DNA from: Snodgrassella alvi
GTDB lineage: Bacteria > Pseudomonadota > Gammaproteobacteria > Burkholderiales > Neisseriaceae
Length of the DNA: 64,000 nt
Assembly (NCBI RefSeq): GCF_002777825.1
Contig: NZ_MEIR01000043.1
Span: 1 to 64,000 of the forward strand
Reading direction: 5' to 3'
Shown: positions 42,966 to 52,777 of the stretch, one piece after another
Layout of the letters: each line of letters opens with the position of its first letter
How positions within the stretch are numbered: position 1 is the first letter of the stretch
Translations under genes and position numbers: made by a program
Notes under the pieces: model-generated
The model's input: the letters and a program-made list of their open reading frames with translations, nothing else
Told to the model about the DNA's origin: nothing
The model's database searches: none

Positions 42966-43817
42966 TTATAATCGCGTCCAGCCATACATACGCACAACAT
43001 CGAATCGGCGCTGCCAATGTCGCCCCTTAACAAAAAATCTCTTGAATTTCTGCCATAAAGTCAATCTAAAACGCACACGGTGGGGAATATCTGAATCCAG
43101 TGACTGAGAGGCTAATGGTTCAACCAGAAATGCCTCTTTTAACTGGCCGCCACTATAATGCCAAACTTTATCAATAGGATAAAAAAGATTCTTACTTGCC
43201 AGAAGCATATTTCTAGCCCCCTGCAACGACACAATATAACAACAGGCCAATGATGGAGCAATATCACACTCACAAGCAGTCATACCATTACTCAAAGTAT
43301 GCAAACGAAAAATCTTCCATTTCACAATCGCCTTACGTTCCATTGAGCGCCATGACCTACGTTTAAATAATTGCCAAAATCTGGGTCGCATAATCTGATG
43401 CTTATTAACAAAAGAATTAACAACTACGGCATCAACATCATAAAAAGGTTTTTTCAAAGCCAGATTCAAAAAATCAAATGACTCATAATTCCTCACATCA
43501 GCCAGCAAAGAAGCTAGTTCTGGTTTAAGTTGAACATCATCTTCAAGAATCAGTGCATATGGTATATTTTCAGCCACCATTCGCTGCCATACTGCCTGAT
43601 GAGATAAAGCACAGCCAATCTCCCCATTTACTACCTTACGCTTACATTCCAGTGCGAATCTTTGCTGATTAAGAAATGCTTTCTGCTCATCAGTTAAGCA
43701 ACTACCATCAATTGCATTTACTCTTTCAAAGGCAATATCCAGATTTTCTAACTGTTGTTTAACAAACGTTAATCTATCTGGACGGCGATCCAGATTAATT
43801 AAAAAAGTTTTGAGCAT
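42966..43817 (-). CDS. GT25 LOS-type glycosyltransferase (second)
   Basis: The 283-residue product begins LKTFLINLDRRPDRLTFV and contains GEIGCALSHQAVW and an EDD motif (residues 92-94) in ALILEDDVQL. It is therefore a second GT25 enzyme in this operon, clearly diverged from the one at 41.3 kb. The C-terminus is basic. It is the first gene of the leftward four-gene transferase operon. Confidence 0.83.
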   Translation of the reverse strand: MLKTFLINLDRRPDRLTFVKQQLENLDIAFERVNAIDGSCLTDEQKAFLNQQRFALECKRKVVNGEIGCALSHQAVWQRMVAENIPYALILEDDVQLKPELASLLADVRNYESFDFLNLALKKPFYDVDAVVVNSFVNKHQIMRPRFWQLFKRRSWRSMERKAIVKWKIFRLHTLSNGMTACECDIAPSLACCYIVSLQGARNMLLASKNLFYPIDKVWHYSGGQLKEAFLVEPLASQSLDSDIPHRVRFRLTLWQKFKRFFVKGRHWQRRFDVVRMYGWTRL

Positions 43818-44021
43818 TTATTTGGCACCATATACTTTAACCATATATCATTCATAAATTATAACTAAAAACAGCTTTACCATTAACTGATAAATCTTGC
43901 ATTCAGACACAATTTAGTAACATATCCTGCTAAAATATCAGTATTCACACAATACGGCACCCTATTCTATTTCAACCACATAATTCTTAAAAACACTGAA
44001 TCCTACGAAGTTAATTTAACA

Positions 44022-45101
44022 ATGTCGCAACCTACTATTATTCTGGCTATGTCTAGCTACAGTGACTTTGCCAGCACCATTAAAAGCCATTTAGAATATC
44101 ACAATTTTAACGTTACTTTTATTGACAGCACCTCAGAAAAACTGAAAAAACAGATTGATGCCAATTTTCACTATCCCAGTCTGAAAACCCACCTGATCCA
44201 CTCTGCTCGGAAAATTTTTCTGTCAGACTATTCCTACAAATCCCATCTGAAAGAACAGATATATAATCAGAAATTGCAGGAAAATATTCAGAGTACTCTT
44301 GGTAATAATCTTTATGACTATACTCTGGTTATTCGCCCCGATCTGTTTTCCCTACCGACTTTACAGTTACTGAAAAACCATACAAAATTAAAATTTGTGG
44401 GTTATCAATGGAATGGAATCAAAAGATTTCCTAAAACCCTTCCTACTGTAAACTTATTTGACCGTTTTTTTGTATTCGACCCTACAGATCTGAACAATCC
44501 AGAATATAGCCAGTACCATCTCAGCGGGATCAGTAATTTCTATTTTGACATGTATCAACCGCAAGCAGTACCACATACCGGCCTCATTGCCTATTTTGTT
44601 GGATTACATGTAGACAGCCGTATTGCTGCTATCGAAACTTGTGCCAATGCACTTATACAAAATGGCGTTAATTTAAATTTCAATATCAAATTTCGCCCAT
44701 CTGAAGCCAATAAAGCTGCTTTGTATTCATGCAGACAGATCCAATTTATTCCAGAAAATATTAATTTTGAAGACAACTTACAGTATGTTAATACAGCAGA
44801 TATACTCATTGATATCGTCAATCCCATACATAATGGTTTATCCTTCCGTATATTTGAAGCCTTATATTATCAAAAGAAATTAATCACTAATAATCCACAA
44901 ATAAAACATTATGATTTTTACCATCCCGATAACATCCTTGTCTGGAAAAAAGCAGAAGATTTTCAACAAATTGCTGACTTTCTGGCAAAACCATTAGTCA
45001 GCATCAATCCAGAAATTGTACAAAAATATAGCTTTGCAAATTGGATAAAAAATATTCTGGACGACTACCCTTCAAGCAGATATCAGCATAATCCAAAATA
45101 A
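44022..45101 (+). CDS. GT-B-like protein, paralogue A
   Basis: The 359-residue product is one of three related proteins in this locus. Shared blocks are TIILAM at the start, YDYTLVIRPDL, KFVGYQWNGIKRFP, LFDRFFVFD, NFYFDMYQPQ, IAYFVGLHVDSR, ADILIDIVNP, and HNGLSFRIFEALYYQKKLITNN near the C-terminus. The last resembles the donor-binding E-rich motif of GT-B glycosyltransferases. The ending SFANWIKNIL is also conserved. I cannot assign a CAZy family or a sugar. It stands alone in front of convergent msbA. Confidence 0.6.
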   Translation: MSQPTIILAMSSYSDFASTIKSHLEYHNFNVTFIDSTSEKLKKQIDANFHYPSLKTHLIHSARKIFLSDYSYKSHLKEQIYNQKLQENIQSTLGNNLYDYTLVIRPDLFSLPTLQLLKNHTKLKFVGYQWNGIKRFPKTLPTVNLFDRFFVFDPTDLNNPEYSQYHLSGISNFYFDMYQPQAVPHTGLIAYFVGLHVDSRIAAIETCANALIQNGVNLNFNIKFRPSEANKAALYSCRQIQFIPENINFEDNLQYVNTADILIDIVNPIHNGLSFRIFEALYYQKKLITNNPQIKHYDFYHPDNILVWKKAEDFQQIADFLAKPLVSINPEIVQKYSFANWIKNILDDYPSSRYQHNPK

Positions 45102-45198
45102 TTTCTAAAAACTCTTTGCTCATCCGCAGTCCAGCTACCGTATATACTCAATAACCGAATCCTTAACGAAAAATAATTAACTAAAAGCTACTCCTCAA

Positions 45199-46977
45199 TC
45201 AAATACTTTCAGCTGGATTACGGTTTTCGCCAAACTGCATACGGTGTAAAAACGCATAACGGCCATTTTTTGCTATCAAAGCATCATGTTTACCCTGCTC
45301 TACAATTTTACCTTTATGCATCACCACAATATTATCAGCATTTTCAATAGTCGAAAGCCGATGAGCAATCACAATCGTCGTCCGGTTTTTCATTAAAGTT
45401 TCCAGTGCTGATTGTACTAATCGCTCAGATTCAGTATCCAGCGCACTAGTAGCCTCATCCAGAATCAGAATAGGTGCATCTTTTAACAAAGCCCGTGCAA
45501 TAGCCAAACGCTGTCGCTGACCACCTGAAAGCTTCATTCCCTGATCACCCACTTCAGTTTTCAAACCTTCTGGCATACTGCAAATAAACGACCAGGCATT
45601 AGCAGCTTTGGCTGCCTGAATAATATCGGCTTCTGTTGCCTGCGGGGAACCATAAGCAATATTATTGGCAATCGTATCATTAAACAAAACCACGTCCTGA
45701 CTAACCAACGCCATTTGAGAGCGAAGGTTCTTCAGTTCAAAATCCTCTACATCAATCCCACCTATGCTCAGCCGCCCACTAGTAACATCATAAAACCGCG
45801 GAATCAAATTTACCGTAGAAGTTTTGCCACAACCCGATTCCCCTACCAGTGCTACGACACTGCCCTGTTTAATCGTTAGATTTAAATGATCAACTGCATT
45901 TTTATCTGACTGCTGATAACGCAAGCTCACATCCCGAAAAACAATGTCACCAATAGGTGAAGCCAATTGTTTTGTACCTTGATTTTTTTCTTCAGGTACA
46001 TCCAGAAAACGGAATACACTTTCAGCAGCCATCAATCCAGTCTGTAAAACACTAGACATATTGGTAATCCGTTTTAACGGGTCGAACATCATTAACATTG
46101 CCGATAGAAAAGACATAAAATCACCAGCAGTAAAACCTGCATGACTGGCTCTTTTAGCTGCAGCATATAGAATAATCGATAATGACGTGGCAATTAGCAG
46201 CTGGGTTACCGCACTACCAATTGAAGTATACGATTGCCGTCGCACGGCCAGACTGCGTAATGCCCGATTTGTCTTTTCCAATCGACTCTGTTCATAGTGT
46301 TGTCCGCCATAAATACGCACAACCCGTGTACCATCAATAGACTCAGACAAAATCTGCATAACCTGACCAAGATCATTCTGACTTCTTGCCACTAAACGCC
46401 GGATACGTTTATTAATAATCCTGACACACCAGGCAATCAACGGGATCGTAACAAAAGTAATCAGCGTCAATTGCCAATCAAGATAAAATAACCAAATGAG
46501 AAGTCCCAGAACCGTAACACCATCTTTAGCAAAAACAGTAATCACATCAAAACCAGCAGCCGTTATCCCTTTAGCATCATTGGTAATGCGCGACATCATA
46601 CGACCACGGCTATTTTCCTGATAGTAATTAACCGGCAGCATCATCATTTTGGCAAACAAATCACGCTGAATTACCTGAACCATCTGGTTAGAAATATAAG
46701 CACTGGTATATTCATTAATATAGTTGGCAATACCACGAAAGATAAATAAACCTACAATTTCAAATGGCACCCATTTCATGGCCTCAATATTTTTATCAAC
46801 AAAACCATTATCAATAATCGGTTTCAGCAGATAAGCAAAAAGAGGGCCAGTTACGCCTACAACCACCATTGCTAATACGGAAATAAAGAAAAACTTTACC
46901 AGTCCGCGCATATATGGAAACAGTCTTTTATACAGATTCTGCGGTGAATAAGCATTGGTTTCTTTACTTTTTTTCAT
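45199..46977 (-). CDS. msbA: Lipid A-core flippase MsbA
   Basis: MsbA flips lipid A-core across the inner membrane, using ATP. The 592-residue product has six membrane helices in the N-terminal half. An ABC domain follows with Walker A GESGCGKTST, the signature LSGGQRQRLAIARAL, Walker B ILILDEATSALD and the H-loop IVIAHRLST. It is a half-transporter fusing membrane and ATPase parts, as in E. coli. Its place among LOS glycosyltransferases fits the export step of the same pathway. Confidence 0.93.
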   Translation of the reverse strand: MKKSKETNAYSPQNLYKRLFPYMRGLVKFFFISVLAMVVVGVTGPLFAYLLKPIIDNGFVDKNIEAMKWVPFEIVGLFIFRGIANYINEYTSAYISNQMVQVIQRDLFAKMMMLPVNYYQENSRGRMMSRITNDAKGITAAGFDVITVFAKDGVTVLGLLIWLFYLDWQLTLITFVTIPLIAWCVRIINKRIRRLVARSQNDLGQVMQILSESIDGTRVVRIYGGQHYEQSRLEKTNRALRSLAVRRQSYTSIGSAVTQLLIATSLSIILYAAAKRASHAGFTAGDFMSFLSAMLMMFDPLKRITNMSSVLQTGLMAAESVFRFLDVPEEKNQGTKQLASPIGDIVFRDVSLRYQQSDKNAVDHLNLTIKQGSVVALVGESGCGKTSTVNLIPRFYDVTSGRLSIGGIDVEDFELKNLRSQMALVSQDVVLFNDTIANNIAYGSPQATEADIIQAAKAANAWSFICSMPEGLKTEVGDQGMKLSGGQRQRLAIARALLKDAPILILDEATSALDTESERLVQSALETLMKNRTTIVIAHRLSTIENADNIVVMHKGKIVEQGKHDALIAKNGRYAFLHRMQFGENRNPAESI

Positions 46978-47479
46978 TCGCTACCCAGAACAATCAAATA
47001 TCTAAAAAAGTTCATATTAATTAAAATACGAAACATGATAAAAAAGCGTGCTTATCAAATTACTTAGCTATTTGCTCACATAAGCACAGTGCAAATCTAT
47101 TGCATTAAGCAAATATCTAGACTAAAACCACATCTTGAATATAAAACCCTCAAGACTATACACTAGCCGTATTCTATCAAATCGAAAACAACCTGCATGA
47201 AATACTTAAAAGAAAATTATAACCTTGTGTAGCCATAACCAATATAAAGATAGCACGCCTGCATGTCGATTGAATATGGTTTAATATTTATTAAACACGT
47301 ATTTAAACTTTATATTCCCACAACCGATGAGCTATAAACTAGATTCAGTCTGAAAATTAGTCCAAACGAACCAATATAAATTAACATATAAAATAGTCAA
47401 TCAATATTGATTAAAACTTGCCTAAACATTTAGAATAAGTTGCTTTAATTTGTTGTTAATCTCTAATTTGTTCCATTAC
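46978..47479. other. 500-bp AT-rich intergenic region
   Basis: No gene or RNA is recognised between msbA (leftward) and paralogue B (rightward). The sequence is strongly AT-rich and should hold both promoters. Confidence 0.5.
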
Positions 47480-48487
47480 ATGACCCGTAAAACCATAATA
47501 TTAGCCATGCCGCCAAGCAATGGCATAGTAGAATTAATTGAAAAAAATCTTCAATTTCATGGATATGAAGTAGTTCGTATAGATAGTATCTTAAAATTCA
47601 AATACAACAACCTTTGGGAACGTATATACCAATTTTTTCATAAACATATTTCCAGAAATAGCACATATAAAGCGAAACTGAAAGCAAAACAAAGTTTACA
47701 TAAAGCACAAAAACTTCTTGCAAACAATTACTATGAATATACATTAGTTATTCGTCCAGATATTTATCCACAGAAGGTACTAACATTATTAAAACGACAC
47801 ACCACAAACAAATTTATTGGCTATCAATGGGATGGATTAAATCGTTTTCCAGTAAAAGATATCATTCATCTATTTGATCAATTTTTTATTTTCGATCATA
47901 CCGATTTAACTAACTCTGACTATCAAAGCTGTCAACTGCGTAGCATTACCAATTTTTATTTTGATATGGTACAGCCACACCACGTTATAAATAACAAACC
48001 TCAGGCTTACTATGTCGGTGACCATCAGGTCTGCCGCGTTGCCGCTATAGAATATTGCGCCCAAAAGCTAGCTGAAAATGGAGTAGATATCAGATTTATT
48101 ATACCTACAAGCAAGCCTAAGGATATTAAATGTTACAAATCAAAATATATTACCTTTGGGAAGCAAAACCGGCTCTCCTATTATGATAATTTAAAGTATG
48201 TCAATTCAGCAGATATCCTGGTTGACTTTGTTATTGACGGGCACAACGGCTTGTCATTTCGACATTTCGAGGCGCTGTACTATCAGAAAAAACTAATTAC
48301 TACTAACACACATGTTAAATATTATGACTTCTATCACCCAAATAACATATTTATATGGGGTGAAAGAAATCTAGATGAAATACAGGAATTCCTGACAAAA
48401 CCATTTATCCAAATAGATACTCATATTGTAGAAAAATATAGCTTCAAAAACTGGATAAAAACTATTTTAGATACAAGCAATCCTTAA
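47480..48487 (+). CDS. GT-B-like protein, paralogue B
   Basis: Read from ATG 47480 (start TRKTIILAMPPSNG) the product is 335 residues; a TTG ten codons upstream is also open. It keeps the paralogue blocks YEYTLVIRPDI, KFIGYQWDGLNRFP, LFDQFFIFD, NFYFDMVQP, AYYVGDHQVCRVAAIEYCA, ADILVDFV, and HNGLSFRHFEALYYQKKLITTN. Relative to paralogue A it lacks about 24 residues. A lysine-rich stretch near residues 45-70 could favour membrane contact. Confidence 0.6.
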   Translation: MTRKTIILAMPPSNGIVELIEKNLQFHGYEVVRIDSILKFKYNNLWERIYQFFHKHISRNSTYKAKLKAKQSLHKAQKLLANNYYEYTLVIRPDIYPQKVLTLLKRHTTNKFIGYQWDGLNRFPVKDIIHLFDQFFIFDHTDLTNSDYQSCQLRSITNFYFDMVQPHHVINNKPQAYYVGDHQVCRVAAIEYCAQKLAENGVDIRFIIPTSKPKDIKCYKSKYITFGKQNRLSYYDNLKYVNSADILVDFVIDGHNGLSFRHFEALYYQKKLITTNTHVKYYDFYHPNNIFIWGERNLDEIQEFLTKPFIQIDTHIVEKYSFKNWIKTILDTSNP

Positions 48488-48610
48488 AAAAACTTCTAAT
48501 TGGAAATAAACTAGCTTGAAAGAGTAATTTCATTCTCTAAGAAAAAAATTCTTTCCATAAAATGAAGTAAATTAATGAAATTAATACGAGTATAGGTGTA
48601 AAATTAACAA

Positions 48611-49657
48611 TTAAAGAGGCAAATTTATCTTATCATACGGAGATAAATCTAGAATATTTCTTATCCAGTTACCAAATCCATATTTTTTTACAATCTTACT
48701 GTCTACAGATTTATAAGGTTTAGCCAAAAAATCCTGAATTTTATGAGAAAGATCTTCTTTATCCCAAATAAGGATATTATTAGGATGATAAAAATCATAC
48801 TGACACACAGATTTATTATTAGTAATTAGTTTTTTATGATAATACAACGACTCAAACACCCTGAAAGATAAGCCATGGTGAAGAGGGTTAACAAAATCTA
48901 CAATAATATCTATTTCATTCAATATCTGCATATTTTCATAAAAATCAATTGCATTCTCTTCTCCAAAAGTAATCAAATGAGAATGTTGATATTGATTAAT
49001 CTTATTTTGATTGCTGGTCGGAATAATAAATTTTAACTGAAGATTATTTTTTACAAGTTCAGTCGCACAATATTCAATATCAGCAACACGTTCGGGAACA
49101 TGTGTACCTACAAAATAAGCTATCGTACCAGAATGTTCTACCGGTTTTGGTTGATACATATCAAAATAGAAATTGGTTATTCCTGTCAGTTCATAATTCT
49201 GAAAATGCTTATCAACTAAATCTTGGGCATCAAAAACATAAAATTCATCAAACAAATCAATTGTTTGCTTTGCACATGGCATGCGGCTTAATCCATCCCA
49301 TTGATAAGCAATAAATTTTTCTTTTGTAAATTCTTTCATCAATTGCAGTAACTTTATCGGATACAGATCTGGCCTAATAACAAGAGCATAATCGTATTTT
49401 GTATTTGCAAACAATGCATTTGAATTGGATAACAGCAACTCTTCTTTTAGCTTGACTTTATATGAAAAATTTCTGAACAACAGCTTTTGAACTGTACTAT
49501 ACAAGCGCTCTTTCCAACTTTGATACTTAAAATGCTTGATATATTCTGGAAAGTTATCAATATACAACACTTCAAAGCCATAAAATTGCAAATTTTGTTT
49601 TATTTGCTGATAGATATTACGACTTTTAGGCATACCCAAAATAATTGTTTTTTCCAT
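48611..49657 (-). CDS. GT-B-like protein, paralogue C
   Basis: The 348-residue product, started at ATG 49657, is the third member: KTIILGMPKSRN, YDYALVIRPDLYP, KFIAYQWDGLSRMP, LFDEFYVFDAQD, NFYFDMYQPKP, AYFVGTHVPERVADIEYCA, IDIIVDFVNP and HHGLSFRVFESLYYHKKLITNN. It is convergent with paralogue B, their stops about 120 bp apart. It is divergent from rfbBAC. AT content is higher than in the housekeeping genes. Confidence 0.6.
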   Translation of the reverse strand: MEKTIILGMPKSRNIYQQIKQNLQFYGFEVLYIDNFPEYIKHFKYQSWKERLYSTVQKLLFRNFSYKVKLKEELLLSNSNALFANTKYDYALVIRPDLYPIKLLQLMKEFTKEKFIAYQWDGLSRMPCAKQTIDLFDEFYVFDAQDLVDKHFQNYELTGITNFYFDMYQPKPVEHSGTIAYFVGTHVPERVADIEYCATELVKNNLQLKFIIPTSNQNKINQYQHSHLITFGEENAIDFYENMQILNEIDIIVDFVNPLHHGLSFRVFESLYYHKKLITNNKSVCQYDFYHPNNILIWDKEDLSHKIQDFLAKPYKSVDSKIVKKYGFGNWIRNILDLSPYDKINLPL

Positions 49658-49934
49658 CAAATATACCTATCTACCTTAATAAATTCATAGAGCAATTATA
49701 TAATATAAATTGACATCTAAACTAAGCTAAAATATCCTTAGATTCGCCTGAAAAAATATAATCAATGTCAATATCTATCTATTAATATCCTTAAGTGAAA
49801 GTGTATATCTAATTTAACACTATCTTACATATTAAAATACACTATAATTTCTTATATTTTGTTTGAAAATTTTTATAATATAACAAATTTTATATTATAA
49901 AATACTACATTTATCAATTTACGAATGTATTTTT

Positions 49935-51008
49935 ATGAATATTCTTATTACTGGTGGAGCTGGATTCATTGGTTCTGCCCTTATCAGATATCTAATCGAC
50001 GAAACTAACCATAACATTCTAAATGTTGATAAATTAACTTATGCCGGTAATCTTGAATCATTAGCAACAGTTGCAAATAATTCTCGCTATCACTTTTTTC
50101 AGACTGATATTTGTGATAAAGAGAACATAACACAACTATTTAATAACTTCCAACCAGATGCAATAATGCATCTGGCTGCGGAATCACATGTTGACCGTTC
50201 AATTTCCAGTTCAGCCGAGTTTATTCAGACCAATATTGTGGGAACTTTTCAATTACTGGAAGCTAGCCGCCATTACTGGAATAGCTTATCTAAGGAAAAA
50301 CAGCACTTATTTCGTTTTCATCACATTTCTACTGATGAAGTATATGGTGATTTAAGTGACTCAGTCACAGAGTTATTTACTGAAGCTACACCATACGCAC
50401 CAAGCTCTCCCTATTCTGCCAGTAAAGCAAGTTCTGATCATCTGGTTCGTGCATGGTATCGTACTTATGGACTACCTGTTATTATTACTAACTGTTCAAA
50501 TAATTACGGCCCTTATCACTTTCCAGAAAAACTAATTCCATTAACAATTCATAACGCATTACAAGGAAAAAAACTACCAATATATGGAAATGGTGAGCAA
50601 ATTCGTGACTGGTTATACGTTGAAGATCATGCACGTGCTTTATATCAGGTTGTGACAAAAGCAAAAATAGGAGAAACCTATAATATCGGCGGACACAATG
50701 AGCAGAAAAATATTGATGTAGTAAAAGACATCTGTAATCTTCTAGATGAGTTAGTACCTAATAAAACGCTTGGAATAGCATCCTATAGCAACTTAATCAC
50801 ATTCGTTCCAGACCGTCCAGGACATGATGTCCGTTATGCTATTGATGCCAGAAAAATTAAAGAGGATTTAGGCTGGGTACCACAAGAAAGTTTCCAATCA
50901 GGTTTGCGTAAAACTGTTCTATGGTATCTAAACAATCAGGAATGGGTAAATCGCATTTTGACTGGGGAATACAAAAATGGATTCAAAAACAATATCAGTT
51001 ATGATTAA
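49935..51008 (+). CDS. rfbB: dTDP-glucose 4,6-dehydratase
   Basis: RfbB turns dTDP-glucose into dTDP-4-keto-6-deoxyglucose. The 357-residue extended SDR has the NAD motif GGAGFIGS (7-14), the active-site STDEVYG (132-138) and the YSASK catalytic pair (Y160, K164). It is the first gene of rfbBAC, and its product feeds RfbC. It belongs to the AT-rich part of the glycan locus. Confidence 0.96.
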   Translation: MNILITGGAGFIGSALIRYLIDETNHNILNVDKLTYAGNLESLATVANNSRYHFFQTDICDKENITQLFNNFQPDAIMHLAAESHVDRSISSSAEFIQTNIVGTFQLLEASRHYWNSLSKEKQHLFRFHHISTDEVYGDLSDSVTELFTEATPYAPSSPYSASKASSDHLVRAWYRTYGLPVIITNCSNNYGPYHFPEKLIPLTIHNALQGKKLPIYGNGEQIRDWLYVEDHARALYQVVTKAKIGETYNIGGHNEQKNIDVVKDICNLLDELVPNKTLGIASYSNLITFVPDRPGHDVRYAIDARKIKEDLGWVPQESFQSGLRKTVLWYLNNQEWVNRILTGEYKNGFKNNISYD

Positions 51009-51077
51009 AAGTCATTACAAAAATCAAAACAATTTAAAAGCTAATCTAAATAATATTTATTATAAGGAACAAATAAA

Positions 51078-51968
51078 ATGATTAAACGAAAAGGCATTAT
51101 TCTAGCAGGAGGCTCTGGAACTCGACTTTATCCTATTACCATGGGAGTGTCAAAGCAGCTTTTACCTGTTTATGATAAACCAATGATTTACTATCCTCTT
51201 TCTGTGCTTATGCTAGCAGGAATTAGAGAAATCATGATTATTTCTACACCGGAAGATTTACCTAATTTCAAAAAACTATTAGGTGATGGTAGCAATTTTG
51301 GGATTGAATTAGTTTACAAAATACAACCATCCCCAGATGGGTTGGCACAAGCTTTTATATTGGGAGAAGAATTTATTGGTCAGGATAATGTGACACTTAT
51401 TCTAGGTGATAACATTTTTTATGGGCAAAGTTTCGGTGCACAATTACAGCATGCTGCAAACCAAGAAAAAGGAGCTACAGTATTCGGATATTATGTTAAT
51501 GATCCAGAACGTTTTGGCGTTGTTGAATTTGATACAACTGGAAAGGCATTATCTATAGAAGAAAAACCAGTTAAAGCACAATCAAACTATGCCGTAACAG
51601 GACTCTACTTTTATGATAATGATGTCATTGAGATAGCAAAAAATATTTCTCCATCTGCCAGAGGAGAACTTGAAATTACTGATGTTAATAATGTCTACTT
51701 GAAAAAAAAACTGCTGGATGTTGAAATACTAGGACGTGGCTTTGCATGGCTGGATACTGGTACCCATGACTCCCTGATTGAAGCCAGCTCTTTTGTCCAA
51801 ACAATTGAAAAAAGACAGGGGCTAAAAATAGCTTCACTTGAAGAAATTGCTTTTAATAATCGCTGGATCAACTTAGATCAATTATTTACACGAGGCAAAC
51901 TTTTTCAAAAAACAAATTATGGCCAATACTTATTAAAAATATACAATGAGTTTTCCAAGAAAGCATAA
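51078..51968 (+). CDS. rfbA: Glucose-1-phosphate thymidylyltransferase
   Basis: RfbA makes dTDP-glucose from dTTP and glucose-1-phosphate. The 296-residue product has the nucleotidyltransferase signature [13 protein letters not shown], then [26 protein letters not shown] and SIEEKP. AAGGAA sits about 10 nt before the ATG. It lies 69 bp after rfbB and 2 bp before rfbC. The C-terminal TNYGQYLL region is typical of the regulatory-site form. Confidence 0.96.
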   Translation: MIKRKGIILAGGSGTRLYPITMGVSKQLLPVYDKPMIYYPLSVLMLAGIREIMIISTPEDLPNFKKLLGDGSNFGIELVYKIQPSPDGLAQAFILGEEFIGQDNVTLILGDNIFYGQSFGAQLQHAANQEKGATVFGYYVNDPERFGVVEFDTTGKALSIEEKPVKAQSNYAVTGLYFYDNDVIEIAKNISPSARGELEITDVNNVYLKKKLLDVEILGRGFAWLDTGTHDSLIEASSFVQTIEKRQGLKIASLEEIAFNNRWINLDQLFTRGKLFQKTNYGQYLLKIYNEFSKKA

Positions 51969-51970
51969 AT

Positions 51971-52549
51971 ATGAATGTTATTGAGACAAAGATAAAAGAC
52001 CTGCTTATTTTAGAACCGAAAATTTTTGCAGATAATCGTGGCTGGTTTATGGAAAGCTTTAACCAAAGAACATTTAATTCCATTCTTACCGCACATAATC
52101 AACCTGTTGTAAATTTTGTACAGGATAATCATTCAATATCAAATCGTGGTGTAATCCGAGGATTACATTATCAAGTCAATCCATATGCACAAGGTAAACT
52201 AGTACGTGTAGTTAGCGGTAAAGTGTGGGATGTTGCGGTAGATATACGAGTAACTTCACCAACATTCGGTCAGTGGATAGGAGTCGAATTATCAGAAAAA
52301 AATCGCCGCCAATTTTGGATACCTGCAGGATTCGCACATGGATTTATTGCTTTGGAAGATAATACTCAGTTTCTATATAAAACAACAAACTACTATTCTA
52401 GAGAAAGTGAACGCAGTTTATTATGGAACGACACCGATATAGCCATTAATTGGCCAATCGAAGACAATATGTTAATCAATCAAACTGATAAGGATAATGC
52501 AGCTCTTGGATTTAAAGAATTGGTAAATAAAGACAATAGCTTTTTTTAA
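51971..52549 (+). CDS. rfbC: dTDP-4-dehydrorhamnose 3,5-epimerase
   Basis: RfbC epimerises C3 and C5 of dTDP-4-keto-6-deoxyglucose on the way to dTDP-rhamnose. The 192-residue cupin has FADNRGWFMESFNQ, the catalytic-His segment VIRGLHYQ, GKLVRVVSGKVWDVAVDIR and WIPAGFAHGF. It ends the short rfbBAC operon. The reductase rfbD, normally next to it, is not in this window. Confidence 0.94.
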   Translation: MNVIETKIKDLLILEPKIFADNRGWFMESFNQRTFNSILTAHNQPVVNFVQDNHSISNRGVIRGLHYQVNPYAQGKLVRVVSGKVWDVAVDIRVTSPTFGQWIGVELSEKNRRQFWIPAGFAHGFIALEDNTQFLYKTTNYYSRESERSLLWNDTDIAINWPIEDNMLINQTDKDNAALGFKELVNKDNSFF

Positions 52550-52555
52550 TAAAAT

Positions 52556-52582
52556 AAAAGGATTAAAAATTTTAATCCTTTT
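52556..52582 (+). terminator. Terminator of rfbBAC
   Basis: AAAAGGATTAAAA and its exact complement TTTTAATCCTTTT flank one base, giving a long hairpin with a TTTT tail. It begins 7 bp after the rfbC stop and can act in both directions. Confidence 0.85.
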
Positions 52583-52777
52583 ATTAATCTAATGATTCTC
52601 CATAATTAAATCAGCTAACGAGACCTCTGCCACAATAATCATCATCCAGAATCGAATCTTCCAAAACTTTATTTTTTAGATTTGCAACGTTAAACTAAAA
52701 TACTTATATAAAGAATCAGCAATCACCAAAGATGGCTTAAAATAAAAATACATGTTTTTACGTATACCAATTGCATA

